Source: Zelopaecilomyces penicillatus (Eukaryota; Ascomycota; Sordariomycetes; Hypocreales; Pseudodiploosporaceae). From it: a stretch of DNA of 64,000 nucleotides. Made by a program: the position numbers and the translations under genes. This document shows, one piece after another, positions 24,186 to 36,340 of this stretch. The notes below the pieces were generated by a model. The model was not told the DNA's origin. It made no database searches and saw only the letters and a list, made by a program, of their open reading frames with translations. The stretch spans positions 372,001-436,000 of the forward strand of contig VCCP01000002.1 of NCBI GenBank assembly GCA_005765155.1. Direction: 5' to 3'. Each line of letters begins with the position of its first letter. Position 1 is the stretch's first letter.

Positions 24186-26277
24186 TCATACCCAATTGAC
24201 AAATATTACCAATAAAATCGAAGCATACAGCAACGCTCCTCCGCCTCCACCTGAAGATAGCCATATAGATACTCTTCCTGCACCGCTATCAATACTGAGC
24301 CCTGGCTCATACGTACTCGGTTCCGTATTATTCGTCGTACCATTCCAACAAAAGCTGTTAAAGCAATCTTGACATTTGTTGGGAACGGTGGTGTTTGTCC
24401 GGGCAAGACTTCGCAATACAATCGCGCAGCCCATACACACAAGCCAATCTTTATCCAATGTACCATTACCCATAGTAGCGACATTGTATCCATTCAGGAT
24501 GATTTGGTTTCTCTCAGAATCGCTGTACTCAAGGTCAAAGGTTGACACGTTGGAGTGATATGTGTACGGCGCATTGGGAATATACACAATCAGCGGCCCA
24601 GAAGTTGCGCTGTTATTGCAACCAAAGAAAGTAGGTCTCTTGTTAAGCCCAAGATTGACAAAGGTGTTTTGGTCTGGAACTTCTGGAAAGTCGGCGTGGT
24701 TTTCTGAAAACCCACTCTTGAATCGCTGGTATGTCGCCACCAGGGAAGTGCCATTGGGCCAATATGTTGCTGTATCGGCAGAGCTATCGACAGCAAAGAT
24801 GACATCCACTTTTCTTTCCGACAATGTGAGGGGGTATAAAGGGATGTTTTGTAGGTCCTCTCCGCCATCGACGAGCGTGAGGATGGAGGCATCAGCATTG
24901 AGGTTACGCGGGGAGTTGTACTTGTAAAACGGGTTCGGCCAACTAGCAATGTCTTTGTTGTCATCGCCAACGTCTTCCAATGTCTCATTGAGTGCTCTTG
25001 AGAGGAAATCTGGGATATTTGACGCCTTGTTAAGCTGTAAAAATGCCTGGTTGAACAATGAGGATGAAGTTCCCATTACAAACCCGACGTTGTCGACTCC
25101 AATGATGCATTCCCCGTCTTTTTCGATGACGCCGTCACTGAAGTTGGAACCAACATATCGCAAGGGAGCAAAAGCGAAGGGGCTTGCATCATAAGAACCC
25201 ATTTCCCATGGAGTGAACTCAAATACGGAGACGTTTACAGGTATTTGAAGATCCCCGGGAGGTCTTTCTAGTGCAACGATTATGGGCATCGGCGTCTTGG
25301 CTTGAGTGAACCAATCATCTTCTGCAATGCTCGAGAATGTATACGCTGCGGTTGTAGTTAGTCTGGCTCTACATAATTGCTTGATGAATCTTACTTGGAC
25401 CACCATTAGTAGCGTCAACAAGTTGGTACGACAAAGCCCTGCCCCAGTAGTCTGTAATGGTCTTGTTGAAGCCAGCATCGACCTTGTCCTTGACATCTTG
25501 ATGCAATTCTTCGTAATAACGAGCTATGGATAAAGTTGATGGTCCTGTAGAGAGTTAGCGATAATGCTTTCATTCACAGCCTTGTCAGACAACGGCTCGT
25601 ACTCACCTTCAAGGATCGATTCATCAAACTGCCAAAGCTGACTGAGAAACCCACTGTCTGAGAGGATTATCGAGTCCACGGTCGTAAAGTTCTGGATAAA
25701 TAGACTTCCGACAACCCAGCTACCGCCCGACAGACCGCTGACATACGTTGCGGCCTGGAGCAGACCTCCAGTGTGGCCACTGCTCGTCGAGTCTTGGGAA
25801 CGGTTGTCAAATGCTGAGAGGGCACCAGCGCCATTCATGAGCGCTCTATACCCACCACCAGATACAGCAATGCCAATCCTGGGTAACTGCTGGTCCTTGT
25901 CGATAATGCCGTTGATGTATGATTCAGCATCGAACCCGTCAATGTCAGCGCGACCAAGGAAGCTTTTCAGCGATGAAGTGATTTCTTTATCTCGGAGCTG
26001 TGTCCAGTCTATTTCCTGAGACGAGAGTTTTGTCGCATTACGTATAACCGGTCTAGAACTTGGGCAGGAAATCTTTTCTGGGGCATAACCATCTGGGGCT
26101 TGTAGCTGAGCATTTTGGGCCAAAGGTGAACGCTGCCCCTTCACACAGTCGGAGACTACTAGGCCAATGGATTTAGTTTCAGGTTTACAGATTATATCTA
26201 GGCATGTGAGAGCGATACATACCAGCAAGGAAAACGAGCAAAATTCTGAAGAATACTGTGCCATGATGTTCAAACAT
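24186..26277 (-). CDS. Lysophospholipase/phospholipase B, secreted and GPI-anchored, 638 aa
   Basis: Four exons: 26277-26223, 26158-25607, 25544-25395, 25345-24186 (1917 bases, in frame). The first small exon supplies a signal peptide (hydrophobic core FFRILLVFLAVV). Phospholipase B cleaves acyl chains from phospholipids and lysophospholipids at the cell surface or outside. Visible marks: SGGGYRALMNGAGAL, the nucleophile motif YVSGLSGGSWVVGS, and DGGEDLQNIPLYPL containing the catalytic Asp. There are many NxT/S sites. The end is Cys-rich (CQDCFNSFCWNG), then a Gly/Ser linker and a hydrophobic tail (ALLYASILLVIFVNWV), the layout of a GPI signal. An alternative first Met in the intron frame was rejected because it would not give a signal peptide in frame. 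Confidence 0.93.
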
Positions 26278-26817
26278 TTTGTTTGGCTGGGACGGGTTCG
26301 TATACGTTGAGTGAGTGATTACAGCAGCTTTTCGCATAGGCAAATAGGCGAGAGAGACAGCTGAATTGGTTGAGATAGCGATACACCATACTTTTTATGT
26401 TGTTTATATACTATATACAATCGGGATACCCGGATCTGTATGCTCACGCAACAGCAGAATGCATCGTCACTAGCGTTGCGGGTGTCGTATTTACCATGGC
26501 GTCAAACTGTCCACACATGAGAAGGCAAGCAAGCCTCTGTTCTGTTACTGTACAATGGAGTGTGACAAAATTAAATACATATCTATACTGCATATGGATG
26601 GCTAAATTCACCACACCCATACGTCTGCTGAATAATAAGTGAAGCTACAAATAGAGACTACACGCGTGTACAGAGGAAAAGCAATACTTTCTTCATCCAC
26701 AGCGCACGCCTACTAACTAATGCCTTATTCATGATTCTCTCCATTCATATTTGCCTTTTCTACTCAGAAAGGGTTAGACATATGTCATATTCATCTGTCA
26801 AGCCTACAATCTACTGT
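26278..26817. other. Spacer
   Basis: About 540 bases between two genes on the minus strand, including the phospholipase B promoter. Nothing further seen. Confidence 0.5.
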
Positions 26818-27189
26818 TTACTTACTCAGAATAAAGACAGCCGTAGCAGGCATCCCATTGCCGCCAATTACCTGAACTGTAAAGTCCTCTTCCGAACAAG
26901 CAGAAGTAAACTCGTTGGGCCTCAAGGCGTATGTCTTCCACATAAACAACACACTCGCCTTTGGCTCATAACCAACGATGGAGTAGCTAACTGACCCCTC
27001 AATACGCCCACCCACGTGTTGTGTTTGGCAACGCCACATGCCACTCTCTCCAGCCAGGATGTCCTGAGGGGGTTCAGATTCAGAGGGGTTTACCCATTTG
27101 CCATGATCGAGATGCATGGAGGGGGGCAGCATCGCAAGCTCTTCATTGGTGTGGTTCAGAACAATCACGGCAAGATGCCTAGAATCCAT
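26818..27189 (-). CDS. Small aegerolysin-like protein (tentative), 123 aa
   Basis: Single exon of 123 residues without signal peptide. The pattern of short beta strands fits the aegerolysin superfamily of small beta-sandwich proteins found in fungi and bacteria: an opening strand LAVIVLNHT, then HGKWVNP, IEGSVSYSI, SVLFMWKTY and a closing strand ATAVFILSK. Family members bind specific membrane lipids, and some act with a partner pore-former. No partner gene of the MACPF class is visible in this window. The leader is A/C rich right before the ATG, as in many expressed fungal genes. The family call rests on motif spacing only. It could instead be an unrelated small beta-sandwich lectin-like protein. 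Confidence 0.5.
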   Translation of the reverse strand: MDSRHLAVIVLNHTNEELAMLPPSMHLDHGKWVNPSESEPPQDILAGESGMWRCQTQHVGGRIEGSVSYSIVGYEPKASVLFMWKTYALRPNEFTSACSEEDFTVQVIGGNGMPATAVFILSK

Positions 27190-28185
27190 GCTAGTGGGTC
27201 GTGTTGGTGTTGATTGTTTTTATGGTTGAATTGTTGAATTGTTGGAGAAGGTTTTGTTTGTGGGTAATCTGAAGCTGAAGCATGAAGCTGAGTGGCCAGG
27301 CAACTGTTCTTTTATGCGCACGGCTTCACCGTGTGTTGGAAATCGATGCATTGTAGCTTCAAGTGCCTATGACAAGGCAATGACCCAATGATGCACCAAC
27401 AAAGGCGTGTGTAAAAAACTCTGTCGGCATTTGTTGGTCTGGCCATCAGCCTCACAGCCACATAATGGCATATAAACAACCGAGACGGTTTTTACTGTAT
27501 TGGTGTAAAAGGGTGGGTTAATATGGATGCCGTGGAATGCGACACATCAGCATATTAATATGATGCGACATCTCATTCGATCGATCACGGTGAGCTGAGA
27601 ACTACACCTGAGCCACAGTATGGACATTAGCTTGTCTGCGTGGCTTATTGCTAAGACCTGGATGAATCATGTTTCTCGATATCAAATGGAAAATATAATC
27701 ATATTTGATCAAAAAAGACTGTTGGGTCGATAGGACATGCCGAGAGTTCAAGACGGACCAATAAAGTTATTCAACAGACGAAGATGGCACAAACTCACTC
27801 AATCGACTGCGTTCTAGATCTCTTCCACGCCATTGCTCCAACACACAACCGCCTCTTTTCTCTTTCCTTTTTGATCCACTCTATGTTTATGAACCGTTTC
27901 TTAAACCGGGGTAATTTGCAAACCCCGAGCATCGATGTCCCGTCACATCTCAGATTCTTGGTAGGAGACGTGATTGTGTTTTTGATCATGTACTCTAGTA
28001 CATTATCTAAAGACTGGTAATTAATGGCAGCCGAGATCCATGCTCATTATGTTAAAAACTTACAGTTCGTGTGTAAAGAGGACCTTTGACTCCCCCCTGG
28101 TCTGACGTCGTTGCCCATATTCGGCCAGGAACCGTTTTCTTCAATAATATCGCCTACTTCAGAGGTCAGACAGGCATCAACGGCG
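27190..28185. other. Divergent spacer
   Basis: About 1 kb between the small beta-sandwich gene (-) and the basic unknown gene (+). A 78-codon frame at 27784-28020 could be an upstream exon of the latter, but nothing supports it. Confidence 0.4.
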
Positions 28186-28734
28186 ATGGAAACGGAAGAC
28201 TTACGATACCAACCTCAAAACATACATGGAGGACGGCGACACCGCTATCATGCGCCTCGTGAAGATGACCGCCTTGTCCACCACTCTCATAATTCGCCAT
28301 TCATAACTGTTGACTCATCCGAAGATGAAGCATACAAGCAAAGACGGAGAATTGAAAAGACTGAAGATCTCATACTAAGAGAGGCCAGTCCACCACCTGG
28401 CGACCATATACAGAATGAGAGACCTCGTCATCACAGATCATACAGCACGGGTTCACCTCCGTCCAAACACATGAACAGCCGTAGGCCCACAAGAAATCGC
28501 AGCCAGAGTGATCATGCTGCGGAAAAGGCGATCAGTACTGCAGCAGGTGCAGCCTATCGCATCCGACATGACCCAGGACATTGGGTTGGCGAAAAGGGGG
28601 TCAAGGTTGCTACGGTAGCGGCATTGTCAGCGACGACGGATATGTTTTTGGACCCCGATGCCAAAAAGCACCCTGTTGCGCATCTGGCAGTTTCTATGAT
28701 CCAAAAGGCGGTAGTGAAGAGCATCCTAGATTGA
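28186..28734 (+). CDS. Basic unknown protein with disordered N-terminus, 182 aa (5' end uncertain)
   Basis: I do not recognise a named family. The first ATG of the open frame is at 28186; the frame runs further upstream to about 28111 without a Met, so an extra 5' exon is possible. Residues 1-110 are rich in His, Arg, Ser and Glu (for example HHRSYSTGSPPSKH) and look disordered. Residues 111-182 look like a folded helical segment: AEKAISTAAGAAYRIRHDPG, then a GEKGVKVATVAALSATTDMF helix and VAHLAVSMIQKAVVKSILD. This small-residue helical ending resembles DUF3824-like fungal proteins such as the one at 42400, but only loosely. Confidence 0.55.
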   Translation: METEDLRYQPQNIHGGRRHRYHAPREDDRLVHHSHNSPFITVDSSEDEAYKQRRRIEKTEDLILREASPPPGDHIQNERPRHHRSYSTGSPPSKHMNSRRPTRNRSQSDHAAEKAISTAAGAAYRIRHDPGHWVGEKGVKVATVAALSATTDMFLDPDAKKHPVAHLAVSMIQKAVVKSILD

Positions 28735-29292
28735 CATTTTGTGTTGGAAGCGTCGCATTAGGCATGATATGTTTTGCGCACAGGCGTAGGGTTGCATGAA
28801 AAGATTAGGCAACAGTATGAATCATTGGATTTGGATAATGAAGTTAACGAAATGGGGCAAGATGAACTTTGCGTCAGTTTGAGCGTTGGCGAGTAGGTCT
28901 GCACAGTAGGAAAGGCGAGCGCAGCATGTCATCGGGTTATTCGCTAGGGAAACATTCTCATGCAGTGTGTAGAGATACCATCAATGGAGTCATTTTCACT
29001 CAAAACAAAAATTCATTTACCATAAGAGCTTATTGTCATAAAATTCGGACAAAATCAAGTAGAGATTATAATTAAATACCTGGTAAGCATGCTGTCATAC
29101 ATGTTCTACCGTCCCGGGAATCATTCCTCCTCATTACAAACTGCAACATTAAACCCAGCTGTGTATAACAGCAACAATCTTGGTTATTATTCAAAGAACG
29201 CGAACCCTCCAAGCAAAACAGATTTAAATGGGGTATTGTCGAACAGGGCGGTGATAGTTGTGATCATCCAAACTTATCAGACTGGAGAAGGT
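28735..29292. other. Convergent spacer
   Basis: About 560 bases between convergent genes; no gene seen. Confidence 0.5.
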
Positions 29293-30094
29293 TCAACCTC
29301 GGTAACAACAGTAGCAACTGGGGGCGAGCCGTTTGCCTCCTTCTTGTGGTGGCTTCAAGAGGAACGTTAGCTTGCATTGATGGTAAGTCTGAGGCTTGGG
29401 CATGGCAACTTGCCTGGTGGATAGCTTTCGCGCATGTCTTTTCGCGTCATTGACGGACTCCTTGACGTGAACATAGGTATGGAAGACGTAGGCGCCCTAC
29501 CAAAGGATTAGCATAATTTAATCTCATACAGCACTTGACTACAAGTAGACTGACCAGAATTCCACTCATGAGATGGACAAAGGAGGAAATAAAGGAAAAC
29601 GCCAGTGCTGTTCTCCACTGCGAGCATCCGACGCCGTTGATGTTGACGGTGCCAACCGGGCCAACACGCCAGTAGCGGCCCCAGTAATAGCCCCAATAGT
29701 TATAATACCAACGAGATGAGCATGTTCCGGATGAAGTTCTCTGTTCACGGTGTATTAGCATAACCTCATATCCAGAGGCAGTAAAGGGAAGTCATACCGA
29801 AGCAAGCAAGGAAAAGGCAACCAGCCACATAACCCAAAGTATCAAATCAAAGGGGAAGCTCATAAAGAGAAACGTGAGAGGCACACAGAAGAACATAGAG
29901 TAGAGGATAGAGATGCCCGCAACCACCAGGGTATAAATGATGCGTCCATCGACAGTCGCTCCAGCTCCAGCGAATTCAATGTAGTAGGCAAAGCGACTGA
30001 GGATACCGAGAACTATGATGGCGGAACAGAATTCTGTGAGTCGCAAGATGACAGAAATCACCTTGTGCGCGGTGCCACTGCCTTCGTGAGCCAT
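29293..30094 (-). CDS. MARVEL-domain four-helix membrane protein, 228 aa
   Basis: Three exons: 30094-29798, 29740-29555, 29496-29293 (687 bases, in frame). Four hydrophobic segments are readable: about residues 10-40 (VILRLTEFCSAIIVLGILSR), 50-72 (IIYTLVVAGISILYSMFFCV), 78-99 (FPFDLILWVMWLVAFSLLAS) and 135-158 (TALAFSFISSFVHLMSGIL). Between helices 3 and 4 lies an aromatic loop (SSRWYYNYWGYYWGRYWR) followed by a Cys and a Trp. That topology and the short cytosolic tail fit the MARVEL family, whose fungal members sit in plasma-membrane or vesicle domains. The tail is basic and ends in a small Cys cluster (CYCCYRG), a possible palmitoylation site. The exact role is unknown. Confidence 0.78.
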
Positions 30095-31554
30095 GGTGAA
30101 GACGTAAACACCAAAGTGATATCAGTATAGTTAATTATGGTCGATTAGCAAGTGATGAGTTCAAGCTTCACTCTAGAGGGTGAAGAGCATAAAAATTGTC
30201 ATTGCACAGAATGGGATCGAGTGGAATTTCTTGACTTAAATACTCTAGCTAGCTTTGCTCCTCCTCTCTTCTCTTTCCCCATCAAAAGTCACTAATACAC
30301 ACACACAAACTCCAGAAAGCGATATGAAAACTCCTCATTCTCCGATTCCACAAGATCACATGAGAGCATACAAGCGTTCTAGCAAAGTGTGGAGAAGCAC
30401 AACCACTCCATGACTGGATGTGTTCGGTCAATAACAAGAAGAAAATTGGTTGGGTAGTCGTTAATACACTAATTGAGTTTTCTGTTGATTGAAGCATTCT
30501 GGCCACTATCAGACCACCCAGTCACAATGGTCAGTTTGGAAGCATAACCAACAGACCAAACTTGGGGCGGGGAATACGGAAAACGCATTTGTGAAACTAT
30601 TGATCTATTGCATGAAGTGAAATATAACCCTTCTTCATGGTGATTTGCTAGATCTGGAGGGGGGTTTAGTTTGACGAGTATATAGACACAGTGCTTATGT
30701 GAACAGTTCATGCTCTTTTTTACAATTCGGCTGATCCAGAGATTCCATCAGCCGCAAGGGGGGGTGTGTTTTGAATTATCGTGTGGAGGTGTGTGTCATG
30801 ACACTTATACACACGAACACACACACACACACATCGCTCGGGAGGCTCGGGTATGCACGTCGCACTCGATTCCGCCCGCATACATGGGAAACGCAAGTTG
30901 CATCAAATCCGCCATGACTGCCAATTAAAGTTCACATAGAGAGTTTGTTTTGATTGGGTGGCTAAAATAATTGGCCAAACAAACGATAATCGTTTTCTCT
31001 TTCAATCAAATGCAAACGTCCAGGCCATCAAGACACACACACACGTACGCTACGTACGTACTATTATCAAACGTCTGGGCCCGGTTTTGGACTCAGTTAC
31101 TTATGTTTTAGTTCTGGTGGCGGAGGCAGTATCCTTTTTATTAAAATCACGTCATCTTTTTTTGAGTCTTGTAGATCACGCCGTTGAGAAAGATATTGCT
31201 AGATACGGCTGATAGTAACATACGCGTCATAATCCAGTAGTGTGGTAATAGCTTTGTCTTGATGGGGCCAGCTATGGTTTTGAGATGGGGAAATCTGCCT
31301 GAATAGAATCTTTGTCTTGACTTTGCAGATATTTCAAGGTATTTGTAGCTGAACTTTGTTAATATGGTGAAATCGAATGTTTCCTGTGACTGAAGCAAGC
31401 AATTTCAGGCAGGTTGTGCTTCATTCATGGACATATCTAGAACTGAATATTCCTACTGAAACCTCCAAAATCCAACCGATAACCGATTTGTCACTACCTA
31501 CTAGTCTAGGCATCTTATTCCGTCTTCTGGCGGAACATTGCAAGTGCCACGTCA
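30095..31554. promoter_or_regulatory. Divergent region between MARVEL and TOK1 genes
   Basis: About 1.46 kb. It contains AC-repeat tracts (30816-30833 and about 31032-31044), the palindrome GTGTCATGACAC at 30793-30804 and ACGTACGCTACGTACGTAC near 31043-31062. No gene seen. Confidence 0.5.
30816..30833 (+). repeat. (AC)n microsatellite
   Basis: Nine AC units in a row, close to a GT-rich stretch at 30780-30796, so the two arms can pair. Confidence 0.75.
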
Positions 31555-33737
31555 ATGTCAACACCGGACTGGCCTCAACCAGCGGAGGAGGACCGCAAAG
31601 ACAACGATTGTGAAGATGAAGACTTACAAGCAGACAGGCAAGTCGAAGCTCTCAAGCCTCTAAATCACCTAGATCTGCCATTTTTTAACATTCATGTGTG
31701 TTTCTTTTGCCATGACAACAGTTTATGGTGGCTCGCCTTTTTCATTTTTCCAGTTCTTGCTAGCACTTTTGGACCTATAGCTGCCGCATTCAGCATCTGC
31801 GCGTTATCACAGTCGTGGATTCTAATCCAAACTGAAGGTGCAAAACAAGAAATTGTGCCTCAAAGGTTAGTCAATACTATTTTGGTCCAATGTGTGAAAG
31901 ACAAAAGGATTGATGAGAGTGCAATACAGGCTTATTGCTGTCAATGTGTTCCAAATATGTGTGGCTATTGTATCAAACATAATTCTCTTGCTCAACATGG
32001 CGCAAAAAGTCAAATACACCATTGCTCACCCTTTAAACATCGCAGGATAGTAAGTAAAAGTGTTCCCCATCATATTTATAGTATAACAAATCTCACTCAA
32101 GCTCAGCTACATATCATCCTTCTGCCTCGTCGGTCTTCTCATCTTCATGTCCCACCACGCAGCCCAACTAGAACTCGAATACACATGGTCTCAATCCTAC
32201 TACTACTGCATCTACGCCGCAATCATATACTTTGTTCTCGCCTCCCTCATGCTTGTCAACCTTTTAGGTTCCTACTACGGATACTACCAACAGGACATCA
32301 CGCTGAGCCACACTCTCCGCAAGATGATGACAAACACAATTCTCTACCTCATTACCATTTTCCTCGGCGCCTTGGTCTTCTCTCACATTGAAGACTGGCA
32401 GTACCTTGATAGTGTTTACTGGGCTGATGTTACGCTGTTGACGATTGGTTTTGGTGATATCTGTCCTAGTACAACGTTGGGCCGGGCTTTGCTCTTTCCG
32501 TACACGATATTTGGGATAGTATGGTTGGGTCTCACACTCACATCGATCCGTGAGCTTGTGTTGGATAGAGGAAAGGTGGTGATGAAAGAGAAGAGAATAC
32601 GCAAGATGCGGGATGAGCTTCTCAAGGGACAAGATAAACATGGTACGTACAGACTATCTCGCATTCTCGTTGAAGATTGCTGACATTGGCCCTTCCATAA
32701 AAACAGTAAACGTCTCTTTAGATGATCGCCATCAATTTTACCTCACGTTCGCTAAAGCGCGAGAAATACAATCACGAGCCCTCTCCCAATCGCGCTGGAC
32801 AGCGCTCATCATCTCCCTCGTCGCATGGCTTTTGCTCCTATTTGGCGGAGCCGCAATCTTCCAGGCGTGCGAGCGAGAGTACCAAAACTGGACATATTTC
32901 AACGGCTTATACATGGCATTCATAAGTCTCACGACAATCGGTTACGGCGACTTGACGCCTACATCAAACTCTGGGCGGTCGTTTTTCGTCTTCTGGAGTC
33001 TTCTCGCAGTCCCCACCATAACAATTCTAATATCGAATGCTGAAGACACACTTCTTCGAGTTTTCCAAGAAGTTACCTTGTTTTTAGGTAGCATCACCAT
33101 TTTACCTGAAACCACCGCCTTGGGTAAAAAACTCAAGAGCATGTTACTAAAGCTAGACTATGTTAGCAATAGCCAAAAACAACAACAAGAAGCGAGACTT
33201 GAGAGCGGGAATGGCAATGAGCGACTAAGGATGATGGTGCCTGCGACGAGAAGCGCATACTGTGCGATGCTTGTCGATGAAATGCTCCAGGTTTCACACC
33301 ATCTTAATACACAGCCTCTGCGGTTCTATACCTTTGACGAATGGGTCTGGTTCGCAAAACTCTTCCAAGGCTACGAGAATCTCACAGAGACATGTCACCG
33401 CACAATGGAAGAGCGCGGCGAAAGCAGCAAACAAGGCGAACTCAACGGCTTCAGCACTTCCACGAATTCCACCGTTTGTTCATCTCACGGACCGGCTGCA
33501 TTGACGACGACGACGAATCGAGGCGAGCAGAGACAGCTCAAACTCGGGCATTTCACAACAACAAGTCCGCTCATGGGGCCAAAGGAGGAGGCGGATTGGA
33601 TTCTGAGAAAGCTAGCTGCGACACTTCAAGGTGAACTGGAATTAATGACAGGGCAGGACGAGCATTTAATTACCATTCCTAGACGGGGTTTGCTAAGTTA
33701 TGTATCGCACAGAGAGGGTCACGATATCTGGTACTAA
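31555..33737 (+). CDS. TOK1-type outward-rectifying potassium channel, 665 aa
   Basis: Four exons: 31555-31865, 31930-32049, 32107-32642, 32707-33737 (1998 bases, in frame). TOK1 channels have eight membrane helices and two pore loops and let potassium leave the cell on depolarisation. Pore 1 reads LLTIGFGDICP and pore 2 ISLTTIGYGDLTP, so both selectivity filters are present. Helices before pore 1 include LWWLAFFIFPVLASTFGPIA, the spliced IAVNVFQICVAIVSNIILLL, YYISSFCLVGLLIF and YYYCIYAAIIYFVLASLMLV. A cytosolic linker follows pore 1 (KVVMKEKRIRKMRDELLKGQ), and the C-terminal tail is long and Ser/Thr rich. The N-terminus is acidic. A further small intron near 31690-31718 is conceivable, but the direct reading stays open and plausible. 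Confidence 0.92.
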
Positions 33738-34734
33738 TGAAGAGATATTTAATTTTTTGCACAGAATTTCGAGCGATTCTTTTTGTTCGGACTCATTCTA
33801 GAGTAGTTGATGATTCAATTGACAAGCCTGAGAGTGATTCGTTTAATGTTAATTGGGGAGTACCGAAAATTGTAAGCCCTGGGCGCTTTTTAAGATGATA
33901 TTCATCTTGGTTTCTGTAGACACGCAGATATTATAGGGTAGGTGAGAATATGTCCATTTACCACCATGAAAATGAACTGACTATTCTCGGTGTACTCGCT
34001 TTGTCTAACTTCAACATCATCGCTAGGTGCAGAGATAGAGCTGTACTTGTATCTAGTCAAGCGATTTCAATCCCGCCCAACCTGCCATATCAGGTCTTTA
34101 CTGTCCCCGTTCAGTCAAAAATATTACGAGCTGCGTCTTCACGTAAACAGTCACATGTCAAGCTATTGGTTAATTATCTGTTTAAACTGATGTGGTTTGA
34201 TCTGCTGAGTACCAACATCTATCTAGGCATCCGCTGATGATATAACATCTAGACTTCTTCGCTCCCACCATTATCCTCGTCGTCCCTATTGTGCCTAATC
34301 CTTATTTTCCTCCCGTATAGCATACAGGTTTACCCTCAGAACATATTGCTTTTCACCAAGTAAACAGGCAAGCTTCTAAAGATCGAAAGAATGCTCAATA
34401 ACTCGTAAAGCAGCCTAGAATAGAGAATGGCACAAAGCCAGAAATAAATACAACCAAATACCTAAGATAAAACCATGCCGGGTTGATTCCAACCACATTT
34501 TAACGCCACTTAGATATAAAAGAAAATTGAAACAAGTAAAGTAAGAAAATCATTCCAGCTTCAACCGGGCAGAAAAGGAGACAAATAACGGGCACCAAGA
34601 TGAATCGGGATGTCTCATGTAAAAATCAGCATGCCGCATCTGAAGCACATCGTTTTGCATTGCAATCCCTTGGTTCAGGTAGGCCAATTTCGTTCTCCGA
34701 CCCCAAAAGGCCTTGTCACATGTCTTCTTCACCT
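33738..34734. other. Convergent spacer
   Basis: About 1 kb between convergent genes; nothing recognisable. Confidence 0.5.
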
Positions 34735-36340
34735 CTAAACTCCAACGCTCATCCAGCCAAACATGCCGCAAATAGACCCGAGGAATAAAAAGGTGATAAT
34801 TCCAGCACCGGCTTTGTCACTCATCGTTATCGGCCTGTGGTTTGGCTCAAAAGCCCCTCTGCCTTTACCTGCATTGTAGTCGCCCTTGGAGGTGCCGCCA
34901 TTCTTCGCAGTCACTGGTGCCGGGGCACTGCCAATAAGAAGAGACGATACGGCTCCGAGAACATTCATCTGCTGACCGGCGCCAGTGATGCCATCGTACT
35001 TGCCGGATACCCACTGGAAGCCACATTGACGGCCAAGGTCGCCTCCAGTGCACTGCTTGACAGCGGCAGCAGCCGATTTTTTAAGCACTGGCAGAACCTT
35101 GGGCGCGATGAAAGGGGCAATTTGGGTCATGGTCGAAAACCAACGGGCGACATAGCCTTTAAATGACAACATGTCGGTGGTGCATGTTTTGACTTGCTCG
35201 CATGAAGGCTCGTACGCAACTTCTTCGAAGAAAAAGGTCTTGAGCGCGTGGTCGACGAGCCTATCAACTCTGGTCTTCCACTTCTCTGCACCGTTGGTCT
35301 AGAGTACTGGTCAGTATTGATGACACGCAAACAAGGCCTAAAGGGCCATTTCTACGAATCGACAGACTCACATAGTTGTACATGTATGCAGCGCCAAGAG
35401 TCCAGACGGCATTGTTATATGAGAACTCAGCTTTGTTGATGTCAGTGCAGTTGTGCTGAACATGACCGCCATCATAAATGGCATAAGTCTTGGCATCAAG
35501 ATAGCCCACTCCTTCAAGCCAATCCCATGTGCTCTCAGCCCAGTCGGCATATGACGAATTATCCGTGTAACGGGCGAGACGGGCACCCATGTTGAAGAAA
35601 CAGCCATTGGCGATGCCTATTCCGAATTGTCAGCTTCATAGTTCACCCAGCAACTTGGTATTGCCACATAATCACTCACTGTTCTTGTAGTCATAGCCGT
35701 TGTTCGAGAGAGGAATCTGCCACCTGAGCCCGCCATTACAAGTCTCGTCATGACGATCAGGAGCAGCCTGGGTGTTGAAGACGCCCTGTGCGAGGGCAAG
35801 CCATTGCGGTTTATCTGAAGGCGGATCGGGGAATCTGTTTTCGGCGGCTAGCATGGCAGTCATTCCCCAAAAGCCTTGATCGTCATTTCCTAATGACGCT
35901 GTCACGTTGTGCGGCATGTAATTATTTCCGGGCCCGGTTTGGAAAAGCAACGCCTGCATCACGAAATTGTTGTATGTCGAATCGCCAGTCAAATGCCAGT
36001 AGTCAATCAGCGTCCCCCACATGGCACCAGCCTCCCACCAGTAGTAATCACCAGCAGGTGGAGGCCCAGGAAGAATGCCAGGCGTCTGGCCGGACTCATT
36101 TCCATGGTAATATTTCATTAGATCGGCAGCGACAATGCCTGCGCTCTTCCTGATTGCATCTATACGAGGGGAATAAGAAAATTAGTCTCGACAGCTGACG
36201 TAGATAAGACGCTGAGTTTTTCAGGCGGAATAGGTGCCCGTACCATCACTATCAAGGCTAAAGACAGACTCCTGCGCGTGGACGGTGGCGACAGCAGAAA
36301 GGAGGGCGGCAAAAGCGCCGATGCTCATCGGCGACTTCAT
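34735..36340 (-). CDS. GH76 mannan endo-1,6-alpha-mannosidase-like cell-wall enzyme (Dfg5/Dcw1 type), GPI-anchored, 461 aa
   Basis: Four exons: 36340-36244, 36159-35680, 35616-35372, 35298-34735 (1386 bases, in frame). A signal peptide opens the protein (MSIGAFAALLSAVATVHAQ). The GH76 core shows YYWWEAGAMWGTLIDYWH, the catalytic-type Asp pair in LGNDDQGFWGMTAM, and later DLGRQCGFQW. The C-terminus ends in a hydrophobic stretch (GAGIITFLFLGSICGMFGWM) after a Gly/Lys/Ser linker, as for GPI attachment. In yeasts Dfg5 and Dcw1 are required to transfer GPI proteins onto the wall glucan, by acting on the mannose part of the anchor. Several NxT/S sites suit a secreted protein. Moulds usually hold several paralogs, so the exact counterpart is not assigned. 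Confidence 0.92.
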
